A stretch of DNA of 64,000 bases from Bacteroidaceae bacterium. GTDB lineage: Bacteria > Bacteroidota > Bacteroidia > Bacteroidales > Bacteroidaceae. The translations under genes were made by a program, and so were the position numbers. The stretch lies in the NCBI GenBank assembly GCA_017619335.1, contig JAFZSP010000033.1, positions 186,001 to 250,000 on the forward strand, given 5' to 3'. The notes below the pieces were generated by a model, which worked only from the letters and a program-made list of their open reading frames with translations, did no database searches and had not been told where the DNA came from. This document shows positions 20,438 to 30,041 of this stretch, in pieces. How positions within the stretch are numbered: the stretch's first letter is position 1; every line of letters begins with the position of its first letter.

Positions 20438-22603
20438 ATGCAATGCACCATATATAGTAAGACGATAAGGAGTAAGAAAGAACGAGCCAGCTTAATGGAA
20501 CTGGAAAACCTTAAATTCCAGTTCAAAACGGATGAAAAGAAGAGAAGACTGGTGGAAATGCTGAGGGCCTGGAGGCCACAGCTTCCACCGTCTTCGTTTC
20601 AAAAAGAGATGGCCCGTTTGCCACTGATCTGTCCAGGTAAAGCCGTGCGCCGACACCGCGACGGCAGTGAAGACGTCACTTACAACGGTATCGTCCTATT
20701 AGAAATCGACGACTTGCCCAACGCCACAGATGCCGAAAACATCAAGAACCGCGTAAAAGGCTGGCCCACCACCCTGGCTGCAATGACCGGTTTCAGCGGC
20801 ATGAGTGTGAAAGTCCTGGTGGCCGGTACACTGGAAGACGGCTCCCTGCCCAAGGACGAAGAGCTCATCTGCCGATTCCACGAACGCCTTTACACCACCT
20901 GTGCACAGGTCTATACCACCCTCATCGGACGCCCACTAAAGACAAAAGACGCCAGTGCCAACGACCGCTTCCGATGGACCGACGACCCCACCCTATTCCT
21001 GAACCCAGAAGCCTCACCCGTGCGAATCAGCAGACGGGATTTCTTGGGTGAGCCCATCACTGCTGATATTCATGAATATGATCCCGAGTTGGAAGCGCCA
21101 TCGGTGGAGAATCACAGCTACTACCGCAGACGTTTCTCAATTGCCTTCCAGCAAGCAATGGAGAAACTCCAACACGAGAAAGCCAAAGAGACTGGTGCAG
21201 AGAACGGGAAAAATCAGGACAAAGAAGAAGACGTGGCCACCCTACTCAACGCGACAGCCTTCGAAGCGCTATGTATGAACATTCCTCAGGAGGAGACTGT
21301 GCAGCAGGCCTTGTGGAACATCCGATTCCAGCCACTGGGCTTCGACTTCATACGCGCCGCCATCGAAAGCACCTACGCCGAGAACCGCAAGAAGAAAGGC
21401 TCGCAGCACGGGCACGCCATGCAAGCCATCAACAACGAGCTGCAGGACTTCTTCAGAGAACGCTACGACCTGCGCTTCAACGAGCTGACCAACGGTGTGG
21501 AATGGAGACGCAACTCGTCCGGCTCGTTCACTTTCACCCCGTTAGACACACGCATGATGAACACGATGATCCAAGAGTGCCACGAGGCTGGAATAGAATG
21601 TTTTGACCGCGACATGAAGCGTTACCTCGGGTCTTCACGCATCCGTGACTTCAATGCCGCCCGATCCTACCTCCACAACCTCGAGGCGTGGGACGGGTGC
21701 ACCGACTACATCGGTGCGATGGCCGACCGCGTGCCCACCGACAGCCCCCATTGGCGCGAGCGTTTCCACACGTGGTTTTTAGGAATGGTGGCGCAGTGGG
21801 ACGGTTGGAACTTAGGACACGGGAACTCGGTAGTGCCGCTGCTGATTGGCACCCAAGGCTGCGGGAAAAGCACCTTCGGGCAGATGCTGCTGCCCCCGGA
21901 ACTGCGACAGATGGGTTATCGGGAATTAGTGGATTTCACCAACAAACAGGAAGCAGAAAGAATGTTGACAAATGCCCTTCTTATCAACCTGGACGAGTTC
22001 AACCAAATCAGCGAAAAAATCCAACAAGGTTTCCTCAAAAACCTCATCCAAAAGACCTCAGTCAAAGGCCGGCGCCCCTACAGCAACGTGACGGTGAACC
22101 TGCCTCGATTCGCCAGTTTCATCGCCACCACCAACATGCCAGACGCACTGAGCGACCCCTCGGGCAGCCGGCGATTCATCATTGCCGACATTGCCGACGG
22201 CCGACAGATTGACCTCAGCGGTTCCTTCCACTATGACGCCATGTACGCCCAAGCGATGGCAGAGCTCAACGCCGGACGCCGGCATTACTTCTCGCCCGAG
22301 GAGGTTGCCGCCATAGAGACCGACAACACCACCTTCACCACCCTGAAGCCCGAGGTCCGACGCTTCCTCGACATCTTCAAACCTGCCACCGAACGCAGCA
22401 ACGACACCGAGGCGCTGCGTCTCACGGAAATCGTGGAAGCGGTGAAGCAGCAGACAGGATATGTCTATAGCGACCGCAGCTTCCATTACCTGGGCCGGTG
22501 GCTGACCTCCGAAGCCAAAGCACAGCGAATCCGCAAAACGATGCACAACGGCTCACCCGTTTATCTGGTCAAGAAGGCACGCCCAATCGTCAAAAAAGGA
22601 TAA
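20438..22603 (+). CDS. VirE/BT4734-type primase-helicase protein, orphan
   Basis: 721 residues. The N-terminal about 200 residues (FQKEMARLPLICPGKAVRRH, VTYNGIVLLEIDDL, MTGFSGMSVKVLVAG, DASANDRFRW) match the BT4734-like domain found fused to VirE proteins. This domain resembles a primase-type core. Residues about 375-640 are the VirE P-loop domain, with Walker A GTQGCGKSTFGQ, Walker B LLINLDEF, a sensor segment FASFIATTNMPDALSD and the arginine motif GSRRFII. Such genes are common in Bacteroidetes mobile elements. Their exact role is unknown, though replication of integrated elements is likely. No integrase, mobilisation gene or att repeat is near, so this is a lone or remnant gene. The start is ATG 20438. 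ATG 20495 is an alternative. Confidence 0.8.
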   Translation: MQCTIYSKTIRSKKERASLMELENLKFQFKTDEKKRRLVEMLRAWRPQLPPSSFQKEMARLPLICPGKAVRRHRDGSEDVTYNGIVLLEIDDLPNATDAENIKNRVKGWPTTLAAMTGFSGMSVKVLVAGTLEDGSLPKDEELICRFHERLYTTCAQVYTTLIGRPLKTKDASANDRFRWTDDPTLFLNPEASPVRISRRDFLGEPITADIHEYDPELEAPSVENHSYYRRRFSIAFQQAMEKLQHEKAKETGAENGKNQDKEEDVATLLNATAFEALCMNIPQEETVQQALWNIRFQPLGFDFIRAAIESTYAENRKKKGSQHGHAMQAINNELQDFFRERYDLRFNELTNGVEWRRNSSGSFTFTPLDTRMMNTMIQECHEAGIECFDRDMKRYLGSSRIRDFNAARSYLHNLEAWDGCTDYIGAMADRVPTDSPHWRERFHTWFLGMVAQWDGWNLGHGNSVVPLLIGTQGCGKSTFGQMLLPPELRQMGYRELVDFTNKQEAERMLTNALLINLDEFNQISEKIQQGFLKNLIQKTSVKGRRPYSNVTVNLPRFASFIATTNMPDALSDPSGSRRFIIADIADGRQIDLSGSFHYDAMYAQAMAELNAGRRHYFSPEEVAAIETDNTTFTTLKPEVRRFLDIFKPATERSNDTEALRLTEIVEAVKQQTGYVYSDRSFHYLGRWLTSEAKAQRIRKTMHNGSPVYLVKKARPIVKKG

Positions 22604-22693
22604 TTTCTGTCCAATTCTACGTCTGCAAACCTTAAATAAGGTTCAAAACCGGAAAAAACTGCCCTAAAATGCGGCAGTCTCCCAAAAAAGATG

Positions 22694-22701
22694 TATCTTT
22701 G
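22694..22701 (+). promoter_or_regulatory. -7 element TATCTTTG for the lpx operon
   Basis: TATCTTTG followed by CAGCC, 31 bases before ATG 22733. No TTTG at the expected -33 spacing. A small ACTGCC/GGCAGT hairpin lies just upstream and could end the VirE transcript. Confidence 0.5.
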
Positions 22702-22732
22702 CAGCCGAATTAAAACCCAACAACATCCATCA

Positions 22733-23785
22733 ATGGAAATTTCAGCCCAACAGATTGCCGAATATCTCGGCGGAACCATAGAAGGCAACGCCTCTGCAAT
22801 GGTCAACACCTTTGCCAAGATTGAGGAAGGCGTGCCAGGTGCCCTGTCTTTCTATTACGACCCAAAGTTTGAGCCATATATCTACCAGACCCGCTCCTCA
22901 GTGGTGTTGGTACCTGCCACCTTCCAACCGGCCCAGCCCGTGCAGCCCACCCTCATCAGAGTGGAAGACCCCCGCATGGCTATCGGACGACTGTTGGCTT
23001 TCTATGAGAGCATGAAGCCCAAGCGCACCGGCATCGACCCGCTGGCCTACGTGGCCCCCACCGCCAAAATCGGAAAGGACGTCTATCTGGCACCCTTCGC
23101 CGCAGTGGGCGACGGAGCGGTGATCGGTGACGGCACAGCCCTGCATCCCCACGCCACGGTGGGCGCCAACGCCAAAGTCGGTAAGGACTGCATCCTCTAT
23201 GCCAACTGCACGGTTTATCACAACTGCATCGTGGGCGACCGCTGCATCCTCCACGCCGGCAGCGTCGTGGGTGCCGACGGTTTCGGCTTTGCACCCAACG
23301 AGAACGGCTATGAGAAGATACCGCAAATCGGCATTGCCATCCTGGAAGACGATGTGGAACTCGGCGCCAACGCCTGTGTTGACAGGGCAAGTATGGGTGC
23401 CACCATTATCCATCGAGACGTGAAGATTGACAACCTCGTGCAGGTGGGGCACAACGTGGAAGTGGATTCCCACACCGTGCTCTGCGCCCAGGTGGGCATC
23501 GCCGGCAGCACGAAGGTGGGCGAATGGTGCACCTTCACTGGACAAGTGGGCGTGGCTGGTCACATTACTATTGCCGACCGCACCACCTTCGGCGCCCAGA
23601 GCGGCGTTCCCGGCAGCGTGAAGAAGCCCGGACAGACCCTCTTGGGCTACCCCGCAATGGACCCCAAAGTCTTTGCTCGTGCCACAGCGGTCTTCAAGAC
23701 CCTGCCTGAGATGGCCATCCAGCTGCGCCAACTGCAGAAGCAAGTGGAGGAGCTGAAGGAAAAGCTGGAAATCGAAGGCATCTGA
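22733..23785 (+). CDS. lpxD: UDP-3-O-(3-hydroxyacyl)glucosamine N-acyltransferase
   Basis: 350 residues from ATG 22733 (MEISAQQIAEYLGGTIEGNA). An ATG at 22691 lies within the promoter region. LpxD adds the second acyl chain at position 2 of UDP-3-acylglucosamine in lipid A synthesis, using acyl-ACP, at the cytoplasmic face of the inner membrane. The N-terminal uridine-binding domain covers residues about 1-100. A left-handed beta helix of hexapeptide repeats follows (APTAKIGKDVYLAPFAAVGD onward), and the catalytic histidine lies in LVQVGHNVEVD. The C-terminal helix ends LRQLQKQVEELKEKLEIEGI. It leads the operon lpxD, lpxC-fabZ, lpxA, which is the standard Bacteroidetes order. Confidence 0.95.
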   Translation: MEISAQQIAEYLGGTIEGNASAMVNTFAKIEEGVPGALSFYYDPKFEPYIYQTRSSVVLVPATFQPAQPVQPTLIRVEDPRMAIGRLLAFYESMKPKRTGIDPLAYVAPTAKIGKDVYLAPFAAVGDGAVIGDGTALHPHATVGANAKVGKDCILYANCTVYHNCIVGDRCILHAGSVVGADGFGFAPNENGYEKIPQIGIAILEDDVELGANACVDRASMGATIIHRDVKIDNLVQVGHNVEVDSHTVLCAQVGIAGSTKVGEWCTFTGQVGVAGHITIADRTTFGAQSGVPGSVKKPGQTLLGYPAMDPKVFARATAVFKTLPEMAIQLRQLQKQVEELKEKLEIEGI

Positions 23786-23811
23786 ATTGTAAATCGTTTA
23801 AAAAAGATAGA

Positions 23812-25212
23812 ATGTTGAAACAAAATACACTGGGCGGCAGCTTCACGCTGCACGGCAAAGGTCTGCACACGGGCCTCAATCTGGTTGTGACTTTCAATCC
23901 CGCTCCTGAGAACCACGGTTATAAGATTCAACGTATTGACCTGCCCGGTGAGCCTATCATCGAAGCTGTGGCAGAAAACGTCATTGAAACCACCCGCGGC
24001 ACTGTGCTTGCCAAGGACGATGCCCGCTGCAGCACGGTGGAGCACGCACTGGCTGCTCTCTATGCACTCGGCGTTGACAACTGCCTCCTGCAGGTCAACG
24101 GCCCCGAAGTTCCCATCTTAGACGGCTCGGCAGAGATATATGTGGAGAACATCCGCCGCGTGGGCGTTGTGGAACAAAACGCGCCAAAGGATTACTACGT
24201 GGTACACAAGAAGATAGAGGTCAAGGACGAAAAGACAGGCAGCGTCATCACCATCCTGCCCGATGAGCAGTTCAGCATCACCGCCATGATTGCCTTCCAG
24301 TCCAAAGTCCTCAGCAGCCAGTTCGCCACGCTGGACGATATGGCGAAGTTCGAGAAGGAGATTGCACCCGCTCGCACTTTCTGTTTCGTGCGCGAAGTGG
24401 AGATGATGCTGGCCGCCAACCTCATCAAGGGCGGAGACCTGGACAACGCCATCGTCATCTACGAGAACCAGAAATCCCAGGAAGAGCTGGACCAACTGGC
24501 AGACCGCATCGGCGCTCCCCACCACGAGGCAACAGAGTTGGGTTACCTGCAGACGAAGCCGCTGATGTGGGAAAACGAACCTGCACGCCACAAGCTCCTG
24601 GACATCATCGGAGACATGGCGCTCATCGGCAAGCCCATCAAAGGACGCATCATCGCCACCAAGCCCGGTCACACCGTGAATAATAAGTTTGCACGCCTCA
24701 TGCGAAAAGAGATCCGCTCCCATCGCGTGCAAGCTCCTTTCTACGACCCCAACAAGGCCCCGCTGATGGACATCAAACGCATCAAGCAGCTGCTGCCCCA
24801 CCGTTATCCGATGCTTTTCGTGGATAAAGCCATCGAAATGGATGCCAACAGCATCGTGGCCGTGAAGAACATCACGGGCAACGAGCCTTTCTTCCAGGGC
24901 CATTTCCCCGGCGAACCTGTGGTGCCCGGCGTGCTGCTCATCGAAGCCCTCGCGCAGACAGGCGGGCTTCTGGTCCTCAGCAATTTGGAGCATCCCGAGG
25001 AGTATAGCACCTACTTCCTGCGCATCGACAACTGCAAGTTCACACAGAAAGTGGTGCCGGGCGACACACTCCTCTTCAAGGCCGCCTTCACAGCCCCCTT
25101 CCGCCACAGCATCGCCCAGATGCACGGCTATGTCTTCGTGGGTGAGAATGTGGTGGCAGAAGCCAGCCTCACCGCACAAGTCATTAAGAATCAACAAGAG
25201 GAACAGCTTTAA
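23812..25212 (+). CDS. lpxC-fabZ: Bifunctional UDP-3-O-acyl-GlcNAc deacetylase / 3-hydroxyacyl-ACP dehydratase
   Basis: 466 residues with two enzymes fused. The LpxC part (residues about 1-310) removes the acetyl group and commits UDP-GlcNAc to lipid A. It shows LHGKGLHTG, the zinc histidine in TVEHALAALYALG, and later zinc/catalytic residues in HKLLDIIGDMALIG and the HTVNN segment. The FabZ part (about 318-466) dehydrates 3-hydroxyacyl-ACP in fatty acid synthesis. It shows LLPHRYPMLFVDKA with the catalytic His, and the hot-dog helix FFQGHFPGEPVVPGVLLIEA with the catalytic Glu. The fusion is normal in Bacteroidetes and couples the two pathways that compete for 3-hydroxyacyl-ACP. It sits 26 bases after lpxD. 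Confidence 0.95.
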   Translation: MLKQNTLGGSFTLHGKGLHTGLNLVVTFNPAPENHGYKIQRIDLPGEPIIEAVAENVIETTRGTVLAKDDARCSTVEHALAALYALGVDNCLLQVNGPEVPILDGSAEIYVENIRRVGVVEQNAPKDYYVVHKKIEVKDEKTGSVITILPDEQFSITAMIAFQSKVLSSQFATLDDMAKFEKEIAPARTFCFVREVEMMLAANLIKGGDLDNAIVIYENQKSQEELDQLADRIGAPHHEATELGYLQTKPLMWENEPARHKLLDIIGDMALIGKPIKGRIIATKPGHTVNNKFARLMRKEIRSHRVQAPFYDPNKAPLMDIKRIKQLLPHRYPMLFVDKAIEMDANSIVAVKNITGNEPFFQGHFPGEPVVPGVLLIEALAQTGGLLVLSNLEHPEEYSTYFLRIDNCKFTQKVVPGDTLLFKAAFTAPFRHSIAQMHGYVFVGENVVAEASLTAQVIKNQQEEQL

Positions 25213-25249
25213 ACCCTCAACACTAAACCCTCAATTCTAAACTCCAAAC

Positions 25250-26020
25250 ATGATCAGTCCCTTAGCATACATCCATCCCGAGGCCAAGATTGGCGAAAAC
25301 GTGGAAATTGGACCTTTCTGTTACATCGACCGCAACGTGGAAATCGGCGACAACAACACGCTGATGAACAGTGTCACCGTGCTCTACGGCTCACGCATCG
25401 GCAGCGGGAACATCATCTTCCCGGGTGCCGTGATAGGAGCTATTCCCCAAGACCTGAAGTTCCGTGGCGAAGAGAGCCTGGCCATCGTGGGCGACAACAA
25501 TAAGATCCGCGAGAACGTCACCATCAACCGCGGCACAGCCTCCAAGGGGCAGACCGTGGTGGGCAGCGGAAACCTGCTGATGGAAGGTTGCCACGTGGCA
25601 CACGACTGCATCGTGGGCAATGACATCATCATTGGCAACACCTCCAAGCTGGCAGGTGAAGTGGTCGTAGATGACCATGCGATTCTCTCGGCATGCGTGC
25701 TGGTGCACCAGTTCTGCCGCATCGGAGGATACGTGATGGTGGGCGGCGGCACAGGAACACCCCAGAGCATCCTCCCCTACACCATCTGTGCACGTCACCC
25801 GGCAACGTACTGCGGACTGAATATCGTGGGACTGCGTCGTCGGGGCTTCGAGCGCGAGGTCATCAACACCATTCACGAAGCCTATCGTATCATCTTCCAA
25901 GGTGGTATGTCACAGGCCGATGCATTGGATACCATCCGACGCGAACTCCCCCAGACGCCCGAAATCAAATATATTCTCGACTTCATCGAGGACACCAAAC
26001 AACGAGGATTCGTACACTGA
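25250..26020 (+). CDS. lpxA: UDP-N-acetylglucosamine acyltransferase
   Basis: 256 residues, the usual length. LpxA transfers a 3-hydroxyacyl chain from ACP to the 3-OH of UDP-GlcNAc, the first step of lipid A synthesis, in the cytoplasm. Hexapeptide repeats run from residue 4 (AYIHPEAKIGENVEIGPFCY). The catalytic histidine is in GCHVAHDCIVGN and the substrate-binding region is HQFCRIGGYVMVGGGTG. The C-terminal helical part contains NIVGLRRRGFERE. It follows lpxC-fabZ after a 37-base spacer made of simple ACTAAACCCTCAA-like repeats. Nothing is unusual in the protein. Confidence 0.95.
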   Translation: MISPLAYIHPEAKIGENVEIGPFCYIDRNVEIGDNNTLMNSVTVLYGSRIGSGNIIFPGAVIGAIPQDLKFRGEESLAIVGDNNKIRENVTINRGTASKGQTVVGSGNLLMEGCHVAHDCIVGNDIIIGNTSKLAGEVVVDDHAILSACVLVHQFCRIGGYVMVGGGTGTPQSILPYTICARHPATYCGLNIVGLRRRGFEREVINTIHEAYRIIFQGGMSQADALDTIRRELPQTPEIKYILDFIEDTKQRGFVH

Positions 26021-26059
26021 CACCGTTCCCAAGGGTTCTCCCGCGGGCCATCCACCATT

Positions 26060-26617
26060 ATGTTATATACTATTACAGCTGTCTCACCCGAAGTCGAGGA
26101 CTTCATCATCGAACTCCAGATAGAGTCCGACGCCACCTTTGCAGACTTGCACAAGCTCATCCGAACGACCTGCGACTGGCAGCCCTACAAGGATTCCATA
26201 TTCTACATCTGTGACCACCGCTGGCGCCGCGAACGTAAGATTCCTGAACGGGGCTTCGAAGACGACACGATGGAAGAGGTAGAATTAGGCGACCTCTTAG
26301 AGGACGAGGGACAACGCCTGCAGTATGTCTTCGATCCCTCTGAGGGACGAGGATTGTTACTGGAAGTCACGCGCATTGCCTATGGCAAACACATTGACGA
26401 GCCGCGTTGCAAGCGCAAACACGGAGAGGCTCCGCAACTCATCATAGAAAAAGAAACGCCCAAGGCTCCCACCACCGATGACATCCTGGCACAACTCAAC
26501 GCCGCTGCACTGGCAGAGGCACAGGATGAGGAGGACGACTTGGAGCCCACCGACGACGAACTCTTTGACATCGAGGAACTGGACCTCGAAGGATTCGACT
26601 TCAGCGAAGGAGAATGA
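26060..26617 (+). CDS. Plasmid pRiA4b ORF-3-like protein
   Basis: 185 residues, cytoplasmic. The N-terminal about 125 residues show the pRiA4b ORF-3 fold pattern: [63 protein letters not shown] and [12 protein letters not shown]. The C-terminal about 55 residues are very acidic ([20 protein letters not shown]), probably a flexible tail. The family occurs on plasmids, in IS passenger genes and in chromosomes, and its function is unknown. Its end overlaps miaA by 4 bases (ATGA), so it is translationally coupled to a tRNA-modification gene. This placement suggests a housekeeping role rather than a recent mobile insertion. Confidence 0.8.
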   Translation: MLYTITAVSPEVEDFIIELQIESDATFADLHKLIRTTCDWQPYKDSIFYICDHRWRRERKIPERGFEDDTMEEVELGDLLEDEGQRLQYVFDPSEGRGLLLEVTRIAYGKHIDEPRCKRKHGEAPQLIIEKETPKAPTTDDILAQLNAAALAEAQDEEDDLEPTDDELFDIEELDLEGFDFSEGE

Positions 26618-27507
26618 AGACACTGGTCGTCCTTCTGGGACCCACAGCCGTCGGAAAGACGGAACTCGCACTGCAAATCGCAGAGCATATAGGAAGTCCC
26701 ATTATCAACGCCGACAGCAGACAGATCTACAAGGACCTGTGTATCGGAACAGCGGCACCCACAACGGAACAGTTGCAACGCGTGCGCCATTACTTCGTGG
26801 GAACGCTTTCTATCACAGACTATTACAGCGCTGCCCGCTACGAGGAAGAAGTGCTGAGGCTCACAGAAGAATTGTTCCAGACGCACGAAACACTGCTACT
26901 CTCGGGAGGCTCAATGATGTACATAGACGCTGTCTGTCACGGGATTGATGACATCCCGACAGTGGAACCCGAAGTGCGCGAACTCCTGCGAAAACGATAC
27001 GAACAAGAAGGGTTGGAGCCCTTGGCTGCCGAGCTGAGACTGCTGGACCCCGAGTACTATGCCACCGCCGATCTGCGCAACCACAAGCGCATCGTCCACG
27101 CGCTGGAGATTTGTTACCAGACAGGACGCACCTTCTCCAGCTTCCGCACTGCCACCCGTAAGCAGCGCCCCTTCCAAATATTGAAAATCGGACTAAGAAG
27201 AGAACGCACAGAACTCTTCGACCGCATCAACAGCCGCGTGGAACAGATGATGCAGGATGGTTTCTTGGAAGAAGCACGCCACCTGCTACCCTACCGCACA
27301 GAAAATGCGCTCAACACCGTGGGGTACAAGGAGCTCTTCCAAGTCCTGGACGGAGAGTGGGAACTGCCCTTCGCCATAGAGAGAATAAAAAAGAACACGC
27401 GCGTGTACGCGAAGAAACAGATGACATGGTTTGCACACGACAGTGGAATTCAATGGTTTCACCCCGACGACCAAGCCGCCATCTTTCAACTCATAGATAA
27501 CTCATGA
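26614..27507 (+). CDS. miaA: tRNA dimethylallyltransferase
   Basis: 297 residues. MiaA adds a dimethylallyl group to A37 of tRNAs that read codons beginning with U, the first step of ms2i6A synthesis. Visible motifs are the P-loop [14 protein letters not shown], the catalytic Asp region [17 protein letters not shown], the segment [20 protein letters not shown] and [16 protein letters not shown]. The C-terminus has the expected [15 protein letters not shown]. It overlaps the upstream gene by 4 bases and the downstream penicillin-binding protein gene by 4 bases (ATGA), so the three are tightly coupled in one operon. Confidence 0.96.
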   Translation: MKTLVVLLGPTAVGKTELALQIAEHIGSPIINADSRQIYKDLCIGTAAPTTEQLQRVRHYFVGTLSITDYYSAARYEEEVLRLTEELFQTHETLLLSGGSMMYIDAVCHGIDDIPTVEPEVRELLRKRYEQEGLEPLAAELRLLDPEYYATADLRNHKRIVHALEICYQTGRTFSSFRTATRKQRPFQILKIGLRRERTELFDRINSRVEQMMQDGFLEEARHLLPYRTENALNTVGYKELFQVLDGEWELPFAIERIKKNTRVYAKKQMTWFAHDSGIQWFHPDDQAAIFQLIDNS

Positions 27508-29951
27508 CCCCTTCCATTTCATCCATCAAAGCCCTCCTGCGACGCACCTACAGCGGCCCATGGTACAAACGTGTCGCAGTTTGGTTGCTCACCGCCGTCA
27601 TAGCCTTCCTTCTGTTACTCGGAGCTGTGGATGTCAACTTCCTATGGTTGTTTGGACGCTCGCCGGGTTTTGAACAAATCAAACACCCTGTACAGAACGA
27701 GGCCAGCGAAATCTACAGCAGTGACAGCGTGCTACTGGGACGCTTCTTCAGTCAGAACCGCACACCCGTCAAGTACGAGGAAATCAGCCCGATCATCATC
27801 CGAACACTCATCGCCACAGAGGACGAACGCTTCTACCACCATCACGGCGTGGATTTCGCAGGACTCGTGGCGGCAGCTAAAGATATGACCAAGGGGCACG
27901 CACGAGGGGCCAGCACCATCACCCAACAGTTGGCAAAAAACCTCTTCCGAGTGCGCACGCAGTACAGCACAGGACTCTTCGGACACATTCCAGGGCTGAA
28001 GATCCTGGTGATGAAAGCCAAAGAATGGATTGTAGCCACGAAATTGGAAATGGCCTTCTCAAAGGAGGAAATCCTGACCTGGTATTTCAACACCGTGGAT
28101 TTCGGACAAAACAGCTTCGGCATCCAGACCGCTGCACGCACCTACTTCGGCACCACGCCCGACAGACTGAACTATGAGCAGTCCGCCACCCTCGTTGGAC
28201 TCTTGAAGGCCACCAGTTCCTACAATCCACGTCGCCACCCCGAAGCATCAAAGAAAAGACGAAACGTGGTGTTGCAGAACCTCTTCGACCACGGAGGTAT
28301 CATCATCAACGGCTACCGTGCCAACGCCCACCAGCTCGACAGCCTGCAAGCACTGCCCATCCAATGTGTGGACCACGTAGAAGAAAGCAGCTATGACGGA
28401 CTGGCACCTTACTTCCGCACTGGGCTGCAAGACTATATCGACATGCTCTGGGAAAAAGGCCTCATCGGCACACAAGACAACGAGCGGCTGGACCTCTATG
28501 CCGATGGTCTGAAGATTTACACCACTATTGACTCCCGAATGCAACGTTATGCCGAAGAAGCCGCACTGCGACAGATGCGAACACTCCAACAACGTTTCGA
28601 TGATCACTGGCTAGGACAGAATCCATGGCAGGACCAGAACCACCGAGAGATACCGGAGTTCATAGAGAACATCGCACGCAGGACGGAGCATTACAAGTAC
28701 CTGGCACAACGTTTCCCCGATGAACCGGACAGCGTCACGTTCTACCTCAACCAGCCACACCGCGTGAAACTATTCAGCTATGACGGTCCCATCTACCGCG
28801 ACGTTTCGACACTCGACTCCATCCGCTATATGGTGAGTTTCCTGCATTGCGGTTTTCTGGCTATAGAACCGGACACGCGTTTCGTACGAGCGTGGGTCGG
28901 AGACATCAGCTTCGACTTCTGGAAATATGACAAAGTAACCTCCAAGCGACAGCCTGGCTCCACCTTCAAACTCTTTGTCTATACCGAAGCCATGAACAAA
29001 GGTATGAAACCATGCGACCTTCGCACAGACCAATGGTTCTCCTACAACGATACCATCAGCGGACGCACCAGACAGTGGGCACCACACAATGCGAACGGCT
29101 ATTACTCCGGAGCCGTCATGAGCCTAAAGCTGGCTTTCGCCCAGAGTATCAACAGCATTGCTGCCAAGTTGGGACAGGAAGTGGGAATTCATAACGTCGC
29201 CACGACAGCACACAAGATGGGCATACAATCCAAGTTGGACGAGGTGCCCGCGCTGAGTCTCGGCGCCAGTGACGTCTCACTACTGGAACTGGTCAACTCA
29301 TACTGCACTGTCATCGCTGATGGAAAATACAATATGCCACTGATGATTAGCCGCATAGAAGACCGTGACGGAGAAGTCATCTATGAAGCGAAGCTGAATG
29401 AACAGCAAGCCATCCCCTACCGTTCAGCGTTCTTCATGCAACAGATGCTCAAAGGAGGACTCACCCAACCCGGCGGCACCACACAGGCTCTGTGGCAGTA
29501 TATTCATCCCGTGCAAAACAAGACAGAGTTCGGCGGAAAGACCGGCACCAGCAACAACCATTCGGATGCATGGTTCGTGGGAGTGACGCCAAAACTCGTG
29601 GCCGGTGGCTGGGTCGGCGGAGAATATCGCAGCATCCACTTCAGGACGGGAGCCCTGGGACAGGGAAGCCGTACAGCACTACCGATATTCGGAAACTTCA
29701 TCGCACGTGTGCTACAGGACCAGCGATTAGAAGGACGTTACGCCGTAAAGTTCCAGCCACCACGCGAGGAAATCTTCCGTGGCGACTATGAATGTGCGGT
29801 CTCCATAGAGCCACCTGCCTATGATATTGACAGCATTGCCAACCTCGGTCCGATGGAAGGTATCTCTTTTGACGGAGAAACACTCACTGGAACACGCGAA
29901 GAGCCTCAAGTTGACGAGGAAGCACCCACCACAGATACCCAAGAAGAGTAA
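27504..29951 (+). CDS. Class A penicillin-binding protein (PBP1A-like)
   Basis: 815 residues. One N-terminal membrane anchor ([20 protein letters not shown]) places both domains in the periplasm. The transglycosylase domain (about residues 65-260) has [30 protein letters not shown] and [17 protein letters not shown]. It polymerises lipid II. The transpeptidase domain has the active-site SxxK in [12 protein letters not shown], the SxN motif in [11 protein letters not shown] and the KTG box in [12 protein letters not shown]. It cross-links peptidoglycan and is a beta-lactam target. The C-terminus is an acidic tail. It is the last gene of the lpx-miaA operon and overlaps miaA by 4 bases. No terminator is seen after it. 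Confidence 0.93.
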   Translation: MTPSISSIKALLRRTYSGPWYKRVAVWLLTAVIAFLLLLGAVDVNFLWLFGRSPGFEQIKHPVQNEASEIYSSDSVLLGRFFSQNRTPVKYEEISPIIIRTLIATEDERFYHHHGVDFAGLVAAAKDMTKGHARGASTITQQLAKNLFRVRTQYSTGLFGHIPGLKILVMKAKEWIVATKLEMAFSKEEILTWYFNTVDFGQNSFGIQTAARTYFGTTPDRLNYEQSATLVGLLKATSSYNPRRHPEASKKRRNVVLQNLFDHGGIIINGYRANAHQLDSLQALPIQCVDHVEESSYDGLAPYFRTGLQDYIDMLWEKGLIGTQDNERLDLYADGLKIYTTIDSRMQRYAEEAALRQMRTLQQRFDDHWLGQNPWQDQNHREIPEFIENIARRTEHYKYLAQRFPDEPDSVTFYLNQPHRVKLFSYDGPIYRDVSTLDSIRYMVSFLHCGFLAIEPDTRFVRAWVGDISFDFWKYDKVTSKRQPGSTFKLFVYTEAMNKGMKPCDLRTDQWFSYNDTISGRTRQWAPHNANGYYSGAVMSLKLAFAQSINSIAAKLGQEVGIHNVATTAHKMGIQSKLDEVPALSLGASDVSLLELVNSYCTVIADGKYNMPLMISRIEDRDGEVIYEAKLNEQQAIPYRSAFFMQQMLKGGLTQPGGTTQALWQYIHPVQNKTEFGGKTGTSNNHSDAWFVGVTPKLVAGGWVGGEYRSIHFRTGALGQGSRTALPIFGNFIARVLQDQRLEGRYAVKFQPPREEIFRGDYECAVSIEPPAYDIDSIANLGPMEGISFDGETLTGTREEPQVDEEAPTTDTQEE

Positions 29952-30010
29952 AACCCGTTAAATAACCTTAATTTATTACGTACACGCGCGCGTATTAGGA
30001 GAATTATCCG

Positions 30011-30018
30011 TATCTTTG
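30011..30018 (+). promoter_or_regulatory. -7 element TATCTTTG for the glycosidase pair
   Basis: TATCTTTG at 30011-30018, 23 bases before ATG 30042. The -33 region is a CG-alternating tract (ACACGCGCGCGTATT) without TTTG, so expression may need an activator. Confidence 0.5.
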
Positions 30019-30041
30019 ACCACGCAAATTATAAACTAACG

